In this document: positions 1 to 5,380 of the stretch, piece after piece
Layout: each line of letters starts with the position of its first letter
Position numbering within the stretch: the first letter of the stretch is position 1
DNA from: Clostridiales bacterium
GTDB lineage: Bacteria; Bacillota; Clostridia; Christensenellales; Christensenellaceae
Length of the DNA: 5,622 nt
Assembly (NCBI GenBank): GCA_003343685.1
Contig: QAKS01000036.1
Coordinates: 1 to 5,622 of the forward strand
Direction of reading: 5' to 3'
Translations under genes and position numbers: made by a program
The notes under the pieces: model-generated
Databases searched by the model: none
What the model was told of the DNA's origin: nothing
What the model saw: only the letters and a program-made list of their open reading frames with translations

Positions 1-963
1 GCGGCAGGGCACTATCTTGCGACAGGAAAACCGGCGCTGGTGTATATGCAGAACAGCGGGATCGGCAATGCGGTGAACCCCATCGTATCGCTGCTGGATG
101 ACAGGGTATACGGCATCCCGTGCGTGTTTGTGGTGGGCTGGCGCGGCGAGCCGGGCGTACACGATGAGCCGCAGCATGTGTTTCAGGGGGAGATCACGAC
201 GACGCTGCTGGAGGATATGGGGCTTGCGACGATGGTGATCGGCAAGAATACCGGCGAAAATGAGACGGACGCATTTTTTAAAACGGCACGGGAACAATTG
301 AAACAGGGGAAAAGCGTCGCGTTTATCATTCGGAAGGGCGGCTTTACGACGGACGCATCCCATACATTCAGGGTTGACGCGCCCATGACCCGTGAGCAGG
401 CTATCGGCTGTATTTTAGACGAGGCGGGCGAAGATATTTTTGTGTCGACCACGGGAAAGACCAGCCGAGAGGTGTTTGAGACGAGAGAAGCGCGGGGCGA
501 GGGACACGGCAATGACTTTTTGACCGTAGGGTCGATGGGTCACGCATCTATGATCGCTCTCGGTATCGCGCTGGAAAAGGAAAATGCGCACGTTTGGTGT
601 ATCGACGGCGACGGCGCCGCCATGATGCATCTGGGCGGCATGAGAGCGCTGGCCCGGGGCGGCGCGACCAATGTGATCCACGTGATCGTCAACAACGGTT
701 CTCATGAGAGCGTGGGGGGGATGCCCATTGCGGGAGGCGCTGCGGATTTTGCCGCGATCGGTCGGGCTGTGGGATATAAAAATGTATTTACAGCCGGAAG
801 CGAGGAAGAACTGAGAGTGGTAGTTAAAGAAGCGAAGGCGGTGGAGGGACCTGTTCTGATCGAAGTGCGGGCGGCTCTGGGCGCACGGGATAACTTGGGC
901 AGACCGACCACCACGCCAAAGGAAAACAGAGATGCGCTGATGCGCACTCTAAAGGAGAGATAA
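1..963 (+). CDS. aepY: Phosphonopyruvate decarboxylase, 5'-truncated by window edge
   Basis: This thiamine-diphosphate enzyme removes CO2 from 3-phosphonopyruvate to give phosphonoacetaldehyde, the step that pulls the unfavourable PEP mutase equilibrium forward. The reading frame is open from base 1, so the true start lies upstream; 320 codons remain. From my knowledge of the family (about 370-380 residues) some 50-60 N-terminal residues are missing, including the catalytic Glu region. Visible codons begin AAGHYLATGKPALVYMQNSG and continue GNAVNP, a stretch typical of this family and the related sulfopyruvate decarboxylases. The C-terminal ThDP/Mg motif is intact: GDG at codons 203-205 and NN at 231-232, 25 residues apart, followed by GSHESVGGMP. 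It is cytoplasmic. The next gene starts 2 nt after its stop, and PEP mutase lies two genes on, which favours phosphonopyruvate over sulfopyruvate as substrate. A GTG at 40 or the ATG at 46 should not be taken as the start, because homology extends upstream of both. Confidence 0.93.
   Translation, partial: AAGHYLATGKPALVYMQNSGIGNAVNPIVSLLDDRVYGIPCVFVVGWRGEPGVHDEPQHVFQGEITTTLLEDMGLATMVIGKNTGENETDAFFKTAREQLKQGKSVAFIIRKGGFTTDASHTFRVDAPMTREQAIGCILDEAGEDIFVSTTGKTSREVFETREARGEGHGNDFLTVGSMGHASMIALGIALEKENAHVWCIDGDGAAMMHLGGMRALARGGATNVIHVIVNNGSHESVGGMPIAGGAADFAAIGRAVGYKNVFTAGSEEELRVVVKEAKAVEGPVLIEVRAALGARDNLGRPTTTPKENRDALMRTLKER
951..957 (+). promoter_or_regulatory. Ribosome binding site of the nucleotidyltransferase gene
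   Basis: AAAGGAG sits 8 nt before the ATG at 966 and lies inside the last codons of the decarboxylase gene. It fixes the start of the downstream gene and suggests translational coupling between the two. Confidence 0.75.
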
Positions 964-965
964 CG

Positions 966-1694
966 ATGAAAGCGATGATTCTGAACAGCGGTATCGGCAA
1001 GCGAATGGGTGAGTTGACGAAAAACAAGCCCAAATGTATGTGCGATATTGGCGGCGGGGAGACGATTTTGTCAGCCCAGCTGAAAATGCTGCAAAGAGCC
1101 GGAATCCGCGAAGTGGTCATGACGACAGGCCCCTTTCAAGATATTCTGAAAGGATATATTGCGGGGTTGGCGACGGACATGAAGATCAGCTATGCGCACA
1201 ATCCGCTTTATGACAAGACAAACTACATCTACTCCATGTATCTGGCGCGGGAGCTGACGGACGACGACATGCTGCTGCTTCACGGCGATTTGGTATGCGA
1301 GCAGAGCGTTATTGACGAGCTTTGCGGCGGGACAGGAAATCTGGCGGCAGTAGAGCGGGGAATCCCTCTGCCGGACAAGGATTTTAAAGCGCAGATACAG
1401 GAGGGCAAAATTATCGGAATCGGCATAGACAGGTTTGGCGACGACTGCGTGGCAAGTCAGCCGGCCTACAGGTTTGAGAGAGACGCATTCTGCCTGTGGA
1501 TGGAGCGCATTGAAGCCTTTGCGGCGGCGGACAACGTCAACGTCTATGCGGAGAATGCGTTAAACCAGCTGCTCGCAAGTGAAATTACGCTTTTGCCCAT
1601 GGAGCTTTCGGGCAGGCTCTGCAGCGAGATAGACAATCCGGAGGACAGAGACGCCGTAAGCGCCAGGTTTATGCAGATAAAAGGAGATTTATAA
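966..1694 (+). CDS. LicC/MobA-like nucleotidyltransferase, probable phosphonate cytidylyltransferase
   Basis: This 242-residue protein belongs to the sugar-nucleotidyltransferase fold (NTP_transf_3/LicC-like). The N-terminal nucleotide loop reads LNSGIGKRM (residues 6-14), followed by the PK pair at 22-23, a variant of the usual LAAGxGxR...PK signature. A metal-binding Asp is at 108 in LLLHGDLV, and a second acidic site at EIDNPED (221-227). The segment NPLYDKTNYIYSMYLAREL (79-97) closely resembles the choline-phosphate cytidylyltransferase LicC. In phosphonate loci, homologues such as PntC activate 2-aminoethylphosphonate or related phosphonates with CTP to a CMP-phosphonate for transfer to lipid or glycan. 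Here the neighbours suggest 2-hydroxyethylphosphonate as substrate, which is inference. It starts 2 nt after the decarboxylase stop, and its TAA overlaps the next ATG by 1 nt. Phosphocholine or another phospho-alcohol remains possible as substrate. Confidence 0.85.
   Translation: MKAMILNSGIGKRMGELTKNKPKCMCDIGGGETILSAQLKMLQRAGIREVVMTTGPFQDILKGYIAGLATDMKISYAHNPLYDKTNYIYSMYLARELTDDDMLLLHGDLVCEQSVIDELCGGTGNLAAVERGIPLPDKDFKAQIQEGKIIGIGIDRFGDDCVASQPAYRFERDAFCLWMERIEAFAAADNVNVYAENALNQLLASEITLLPMELSGRLCSEIDNPEDRDAVSARFMQIKGDL
1681..1686 (+). promoter_or_regulatory. Ribosome binding site of the PEP mutase fusion gene
   Basis: AAGGAG lies 7 nt before the ATG at 1694, inside the end of the preceding gene. 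The stop and start overlap as TAATG (1692-1696), a typical arrangement for coupled translation. Confidence 0.75.
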
Positions 1695-2995
1695 TGAGTA
1701 AAAAGGTTTATATGTGCTTTTCGACCGATATCATCCACAATGGGCACATTAAGATTATAGGCAGGGCCGCAGAGTTGGGCGAGCTGACTGTAGGTGTTTT
1801 GACAGACGAGGTGATCGCGCGGTTCAAACGCTATCCGTTGATTCCCCTTGAGGAGAGGATGGAATTTTTCCGCAATATCAAAGGAATTGCCCATGTGGTG
1901 GTGCAGGATTCGCTCCGATATGACAAAATACTGGACGAACTTCGTCCGGATATTGTCGTTCACGGAGACGACTGGCAGACAGGGTATCAGGCAAATATCC
2001 GGGAGGAAGTGATTTGCAAGCTGGCGGAGTGGGGCGGAGAGCTGGTGGAATTTCCCTATACAAACACACCTACGGAGAAGGTGCTGTCGTTTTTGGACGA
2101 GCAGCTTTCCATGCCGGAGAACCGACGCAGCCGCCTTCGGAAGCTGCTCATGTATAAGCCGTGTATCAGCGTGCTCGAGGCTCACAACGGGCTGACCGGC
2201 CTGATCGTAGAGAACACGAAGATTAAGAGGGAGGACGGTACGACAAAGCAGTTTGACGCCATGTGGGTTTCGAGTCTCTGCGACTCCACTGCCAAAGGCA
2301 AACCGGATATTGAGCTGGTGGACATGACGTCGCGCATCAGCACGCTGGAGGAAATTATGGAGGTGACGACGAAGCCCATCATTTTGGACGGAGACAGCGG
2401 CGGGCAGACGGAGCACTTTGTGTTTAACATTCAAACGCTGGAGAGAATGGGCATTTCTGCCATCATTATTGAGGACAAGGTGGGGCTGAAAAAGAACAGT
2501 CTTTTCGGGACCGGCGCAGGGCAGACGCAGGACACGGTCGAGGGCTTTTCCGCAAAGATCAGCGCCGGAAAGAATGCCCTCAAGACAAAGGATTTTATGA
2601 TCATTGCCAGATGCGAAAGCCTTATACTGGAAAAAGGCATGGAGGACGCGCTCATGCGCTGCCGCGCCTATGTCAAGGCCGGTGCGGACGGGGTTATGAT
2701 ACACTCCTGCAAAAAGGACGGAAGTGAAATATTGGAGTTCTGCCGGGAATTCCGTAAGACGGACAAGCATACGCCGATTGTAGTAGTGCCGACCACCTAT
2801 AACCACATTACCGAAAAGGAGCTGGAAAGGGCGGGAGTCAACGTAGTGATTCATGCAAATCACCTGATCAGAAGCGCTTTTCCGGCGATGCAGAATACCG
2901 CAAGAACCATATTGGAAAACGGACGGTCAAAGGAAGCGGCAGAGCAGTTCTGCATGCCGATCAAGGAAATCCTGACACTGATTCCGGACAAATAA
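1694..2995 (+). CDS. aepX: Phosphoenolpyruvate mutase with N-terminal cytidylyltransferase-like domain
   Basis: This 433-residue fusion carries the entry enzyme of phosphonate synthesis, which rearranges phosphoenolpyruvate to phosphonopyruvate. Residues 1-135 form an HxGH nucleotidyltransferase-like domain: HNGH at 15-18 and VVHGDDW at 88-94. Its C-terminal nucleotide motif, usually near YTxGISST, reads PYTNTPTEKV (121-130) and looks degenerate, so this domain may be weak or inactive. Residues about 145-433 are the mutase barrel of the isocitrate lyase/PEP mutase superfamily: EAHNG (162-166), WVSSLCDST (191-199), the Mg-binding LDGDSGG (231-237) and EDKVGLKKNS (260-269). The last matches the EDKxxxxxNS signature that separates true mutases from other superfamily members; K266, N268 and S269 align with the gating-loop Lys120, Asn122 and Ser123 of the mussel enzyme. 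The fused form is known from many bacteria. It is cytoplasmic, second-last of the enzyme genes, 15 nt before the reductase. Confidence 0.95.
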   Translation: MSKKVYMCFSTDIIHNGHIKIIGRAAELGELTVGVLTDEVIARFKRYPLIPLEERMEFFRNIKGIAHVVVQDSLRYDKILDELRPDIVVHGDDWQTGYQANIREEVICKLAEWGGELVEFPYTNTPTEKVLSFLDEQLSMPENRRSRLRKLLMYKPCISVLEAHNGLTGLIVENTKIKREDGTTKQFDAMWVSSLCDSTAKGKPDIELVDMTSRISTLEEIMEVTTKPIILDGDSGGQTEHFVFNIQTLERMGISAIIIEDKVGLKKNSLFGTGAGQTQDTVEGFSAKISAGKNALKTKDFMIIARCESLILEKGMEDALMRCRAYVKAGADGVMIHSCKKDGSEILEFCREFRKTDKHTPIVVVPTTYNHITEKELERAGVNVVIHANHLIRSAFPAMQNTARTILENGRSKEAAEQFCMPIKEILTLIPDK

Positions 2996-3010
2996 AAAAG
3001 AGGTGCTACG

Positions 3011-4138
3011 ATGAAATATGACGGAATATGCCCTGTAGAGGCGCGGTTCGTAAAACAGGACGGACTGTTCCCGGAAATCTACAGATGTATGGAGGAAAGC
3101 AAATACGTTCTCGTGCTGGCGGACCGGGACACAGCAGAGCGGGCAGGCGCGAAAGAGCTGTGTGCAGGTGCGCAGGCAAAGTGCGTGCTGTTTACGGATA
3201 TCACGCCGAATCCGAGGATTACCGATGTGTTTCGCTGTCTGGAGGCGGTGCAGTGGGAGCCGACGGATCTGATTGTCGCCATTGGCGGCGGGAGCACGAT
3301 TGACGTGGCCAAATGTGTGAGTGCGCTGAAGCGCATGATGCGCGGCGGCCTCACGCTGGAAAAGGTTGCCGACGCCATACGGAATAAGAAATATCTGGGT
3401 AATGATGATGTAATCGACATTGTCGCCGTACCCACCACGGCGGGTACGGGCAGCGACGTGACAAAATGGGCAACGGTATGGGACATGGAGGAGGGGAAAA
3501 AGCTGTCGGTGGACAGCCCTCTGCTGTATCCCAAAGTGAGCCTGCAAAGCGCAGACCTGACTATGACCATGCCGCCGAAGCTGACTCTTTCTACGGGACT
3601 GGATGCACTGTCCCACGCGATGGAGTCGTTTTGGGCGCGGGCGAGAACGCCGGTAAATCAGGAGATTGCGCTGTCGGCAATTTCTATTATCAGGGACTAT
3701 CTCCCAAAAGTAATGGAAAACGGAGACGACAGGACAGCGAGAGAGAAGATGATGCTGGGTGCGCTGCTGGCGGGCATTGCGTTTTCCTGTACGAGGACGA
3801 CGGCATGCCACTCTATCTCCTATCCGCTGACGATGGAATACAAGGTGCCCCATGGATTTGCCGCCGCGCTGACGCTGTATGACGTGGCAAAGCTGAACGA
3901 GAAGGATGTACCGGAGATTGCCCGCATCTGGGAGCTGTTTGGCGGCAGAGACGGTTTTAAAAAGTGGATGAACGGCGTGTCCGAGGGGGTGCAGGAACTC
4001 AGACTGTCGGCTTTCGGGGTGGATCGGGACGGTATGAAAGACATGGCGGAGCGATCGTTCACCCTGGGGCGGATGGACAACAATCCCAGTGAAATCAGCG
4101 TGCAGGATGTGTATCATATCCTGTGCGGAATATATTAA
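3011..4138 (+). CDS. Iron-type alcohol dehydrogenase, probable phosphonoacetaldehyde reductase
   Basis: This 375-residue protein is a complete group III (iron-containing) alcohol dehydrogenase. The dinucleotide-binding loop GGGS is at 92-95, and the family block PTTAGTGSDV is at 141-150, followed by TKWATVWD, which resembles PhpC-type phosphonoacetaldehyde reductases. The four expected metal ligands are present: D198 and H202 in TGLDALSHAMESFW, H267 in ACHSISYPL, and H281 in VPHG. In this context it should reduce phosphonoacetaldehyde to 2-hydroxyethylphosphonate with NAD(P)H, acting directly after the decarboxylase encoded at the left edge. It starts with ATG after an AGAGGTG ribosome site near 2999-3005. 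The substrate is inferred from the neighbours; the family also includes propanediol, glycerol and butanol dehydrogenases. Its stop is followed after 18 nt by the small protein gene, so it is part of the same transcript. Confidence 0.88.
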   Translation: MKYDGICPVEARFVKQDGLFPEIYRCMEESKYVLVLADRDTAERAGAKELCAGAQAKCVLFTDITPNPRITDVFRCLEAVQWEPTDLIVAIGGGSTIDVAKCVSALKRMMRGGLTLEKVADAIRNKKYLGNDDVIDIVAVPTTAGTGSDVTKWATVWDMEEGKKLSVDSPLLYPKVSLQSADLTMTMPPKLTLSTGLDALSHAMESFWARARTPVNQEIALSAISIIRDYLPKVMENGDDRTAREKMMLGALLAGIAFSCTRTTACHSISYPLTMEYKVPHGFAAALTLYDVAKLNEKDVPEIARIWELFGGRDGFKKWMNGVSEGVQELRLSAFGVDRDGMKDMAERSFTLGRMDNNPSEISVQDVYHILCGIY

Positions 4139-4145
4139 ATGACAC

Positions 4146-4150
4146 GGAGG
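4146..4150 (+). promoter_or_regulatory. Ribosome binding site that decides the start of the small membrane protein
   Basis: GGAGG lies 3 nt before the ATG at 4154 and 6 nt before the ATG at 4157. The ATG at 4139 lies upstream of this site and abuts the reductase stop. The site therefore favours 4157 as the start and a signal peptide without the extra MTRRKM leader. Confidence 0.65.
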
Positions 4151-4156
4151 AAAATG

Positions 4157-4438
4157 ATGAAGATGGTTAAGAGAACTTTGCAGTTTGCGTTTTTCTTTTT
4201 ATGCGCAACGGTAATGCTTTCGGAAACGGCTTTCGCATATCTCGATCCGGCTACGACTTCCTATATTATACAGATCGTGGCAGGCGTAGTGATTGCGTGC
4301 GGCGCGGCTGTGGGAATTTTTTGGAAGAAGATTCGCCTGTTTTTCCGGAACCGAAAAATAGCTCGGATGGAAAAACGGCTGGCAAAGGAAGGCGAGAAGC
4401 GGGAAGCGGCAAAGGCGGAGAACGGCAAGGCCGAATAA
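4157..4438 (+). CDS. Small secreted/membrane protein of the AY(L/I)DPxT type
   Basis: From the ATG at 4157 the product is 93 residues. It begins with a basic stretch and hydrophobic core (residues 1-27) ending in a good signal-peptidase site, AFA before YLDP. The mature N-terminus YLDPATTSYIIQ resembles the YLDPGTGS motif of small bacterial proteins often found near surface-glycan and alkaline-phosphatase-like genes. That association is from memory. One transmembrane helix follows (about 36-56, IIQIVAGVVIACGAAVGIFW), then a strongly charged Lys/Glu/Arg/Ala-rich tail (57-93) that should be helical and possibly coiled. The likely layout is a short outer end, one membrane pass and a cytoplasmic tail. 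It follows the reductase by 18 nt and ends the operon, suggesting a role at the membrane where the phosphonate is attached or exported. An ATG at 4139 or 4154 would only lengthen the leader. No function is known to me. Confidence 0.8.
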   Translation: MKMVKRTLQFAFFFLCATVMLSETAFAYLDPATTSYIIQIVAGVVIACGAAVGIFWKKIRLFFRNRKIARMEKRLAKEGEKREAAKAENGKAE

Positions 4439-4463
4439 CGCAGGGACAGAGAACAGCGAAAAT

Positions 4464-4535
4464 AACCGGATGCGGACTGATGCGACAGAGGCTGCGCCCG
4501 GTTGTTGATGATACAGCGCGGATGTTTTCTTTTTT
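4464..4535 (+). terminator. Possible terminator after the phosphonate operon, with alternative hairpins
   Basis: Two competing stems can be drawn. The first pairs 4464-4475 with 4492-4503 (core AACCGG/CCGGTT, extended with one mismatch and two G-T pairs, 16-nt loop). The second pairs CTGCGC (4492-4497) with GCGCGG (4516-4521), with an 18-nt loop, and is followed 3 nt later by a T tract at 4525-4535 broken by one C. They share 4492-4497, so only one can form. The second resembles a weak intrinsic terminator for the operon. No folding energy was calculated. Confidence 0.4.
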
Positions 4536-4596
4536 AATGTGATGATTCGATTTTGACTCTCTTTTGTTCTTTTTTCCTGCGTAAGTTCTTTCTGCT

Positions 4597-4605
4597 TGCT
4601 ATAAT
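4597..4605 (+). promoter_or_regulatory. Extended -10 promoter for the DUF1349 gene
   Basis: TGCTATAAT is a perfect TATAAT hexamer (4600-4605) preceded by the TGn extension. No good -35 box lies 17 nt upstream (CTGCGT there); a TTGACT at 4553-4558 is too far away. The upstream region is T-rich. Transcription would begin near 4612, giving a very short leader that just contains the AAAGGAGG at 4614-4621. Confidence 0.65.
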
Positions 4606-4613
4606 AAGGAGAA

Positions 4614-4621
4614 AAAGGAGG
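4614..4621 (+). promoter_or_regulatory. Ribosome binding site of the DUF1349 gene
   Basis: AAAGGAGG is a near-perfect Shine-Dalgarno sequence, 5 nt before the GTG at 4627 and 8 nt before the GTG at 4630. A second AAGGAG copy lies just upstream at 4606-4611. Either GTG could be used. Confidence 0.7.
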
Positions 4622-4626
4622 CGTTT

Positions 4627-5217
4627 GTGGTGAAGTTTGACGCAAAAGAGCTATATTGGATTCGTGAGCCGAAGGAATCAAGTATTGAGGCGGATAAAAT
4701 TGAAATCGTTACCGAGGCGGGAACGGATTTGTGGCAGCGGACTTATTATGGATTCCGCAATGACAACGCTCCCGTTTTGCAGATGAAAACAAGCGAAAAA
4801 TACTTTTCTTTCATTGTGAAAACCGCATTTGAGAGCAAACGGAGATTTGACCAGTGCGGCGTCGTTGCCTATCTGGACAGCGATAACTGGATGAAGGCCT
4901 CAATTGAATACGAAAATGCGGAATACCAGCGTTTGGGCAGTGTGGTGACAAACCACGGCTATTCCGATTGGGCGACGACCGATATTTCTTCGGATATTAA
5001 AGAGATGTGGTATCGGTTCAGCCGCAGAGAGTCGGACTTCTGTTTTGAATGCAGCGTTGACGGAAAGGTCTTTAAACAGATGAGGATTTGTCATTTTTGG
5101 GATGGTGCGGATGAGATTGCGTTTGGCATCTATGCTTGCAGCCCGGAGCAGTCGTCTTTCAGAGCAGTGTTTACCGAGATGCAGCTGACGGAGTGCATGT
5201 GGAAGGCGCATGTATAA
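4627..5217 (+). CDS. DUF1349 domain protein (concanavalin-like fold)
   Basis: This 196-residue protein matches the DUF1349/YesU-like family over its full length. Recognisable blocks are GTDLWQRTYYGFRNDNAPVL (32-51), the core FDQCGVVAYLDSDNWMKASIEY (74-95), the strand-turn SVVTNHGYSDWAT (105-117), and a C-terminal block FGIYACSPEQSSFRAVF (166-182). The family folds as a jelly-roll related to concanavalin-like carbohydrate-binding or glycosidase domains, but no catalytic role is established as far as I know. There is no signal peptide or membrane segment, so it is probably cytoplasmic. The start is GTG at 4627, with GTG at 4630 an equally good alternative. It has its own promoter and a terminator behind it, so it is probably monocistronic and may have nothing to do with the phosphonate genes. 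Carbohydrate binding is plausible but not shown by this sequence. Confidence 0.85.
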   Translation: MVKFDAKELYWIREPKESSIEADKIEIVTEAGTDLWQRTYYGFRNDNAPVLQMKTSEKYFSFIVKTAFESKRRFDQCGVVAYLDSDNWMKASIEYENAEYQRLGSVVTNHGYSDWATTDISSDIKEMWYRFSRRESDFCFECSVDGKVFKQMRICHFWDGADEIAFGIYACSPEQSSFRAVFTEMQLTECMWKAHV

Positions 5218-5283
5218 GGAAATCAAGACAGACGGGACCGAAGCGGGCCTAAACGGGCGCAGAGTTCTGTGAAAAATGATAGA

Positions 5284-5313
5284 AAAAGGATATGGGGTAG
5301 TCCATATTCTTTT
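5284..5313 (+). terminator. Intrinsic hairpin terminator after the DUF1349 gene
   Basis: AAAAGGATATGG (5284-5295) pairs with CCATATTCTTTT (5302-5313) over 12 bp with one G-T pair and a 6-nt loop, followed by CCTTT. The A-rich 5' side and T-rich 3' side are typical of Firmicute terminators and could stop transcription in both directions. It lies about 67 nt downstream of the stop at 5217. Confidence 0.8.
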
Positions 5314-5328
5314 CCTTTACCGGCGTGG

Positions 5329-5365
5329 TACACGGAGAAAGGGAAACGGGGTGCAGACCCGTGTA
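5329..5365 (+). repeat. Inverted repeat upstream of the right-edge nucleotidyltransferase gene
   Basis: TACACGG (5329-5335) and CCGTGTA (5359-5365) are perfect inverted copies separated by 23 nt. A second stem, ACGGG (5346-5350) with CCCGT (5358-5362) and a 7-nt loop, overlaps the right arm, so the two exclude each other. The repeat ends 3 nt before the ribosome site at 5369. It could be an operator or an RNA structure affecting translation, or chance. Confidence 0.3.
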
Positions 5366-5380
5366 AATAAGGAGGCGTTG

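Noticed and set aside
1544..2863. Long open frame on the minus strand (439 codons) opposite the cytidylyltransferase and PEP mutase genes
   Set aside because: It lies wholly antisense to two clearly recognised genes, its product is rich in His, Arg and Leu with no domain I recognise, and it spans a gene boundary. It is a shadow of codon use on the plus strand.
3466..3882. Plus-strand open frame of 138 codons inside the dehydrogenase gene
   Set aside because: It is out of frame within a well-supported gene and its product shows no domain or conserved motif; I did not find a convincing ribosome site for it.
2927..4117. Long open frame on the minus strand (396 codons) opposite the dehydrogenase gene
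   Set aside because: The opposite strand encodes a full iron-type dehydrogenase with all metal ligands. The antisense product is basic, His/Arg-rich and shows no family motif.
4139..4156. ATG at 4139 as start of the small membrane protein
   Set aside because: It abuts the dehydrogenase stop and lies upstream of the GGAGG at 4146-4150, which instead points to 4157. Translational reinitiation at 4139 cannot be fully excluded.
4201..4542. Plus-strand open frame of 113 codons overlapping the small membrane protein and running into the gap
   Set aside because: The overlapping frame has a clear signal peptide, membrane helix and ribosome site, whereas this one has an Arg/Gly-rich composition without motif. 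Its end falls just past the T tract of the possible terminator.
4553..4605. TTGACT at 4553-4558 as the -35 box for the TATAAT at 4600
   Set aside because: The spacing is 41 nt, far beyond the usual 16-18 nt. The TGn extension of the -10 box explains promoter activity without it.
4199..4681. Minus-strand open frame of 160 codons covering the gap between the operon and the DUF1349 gene
   Set aside because: It begins with TTG inside the DUF1349 gene, crosses a promoter and a likely terminator, and its product is low-complexity with no recognisable family.
4615..5380. The same AAGGAGGCGTT string before both the DUF1349 and the right-edge nucleotidyltransferase genes as a shared regulatory element
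   Set aside because: Most of it is the ribosome binding consensus; the few extra matching bases are easily explained by chance.
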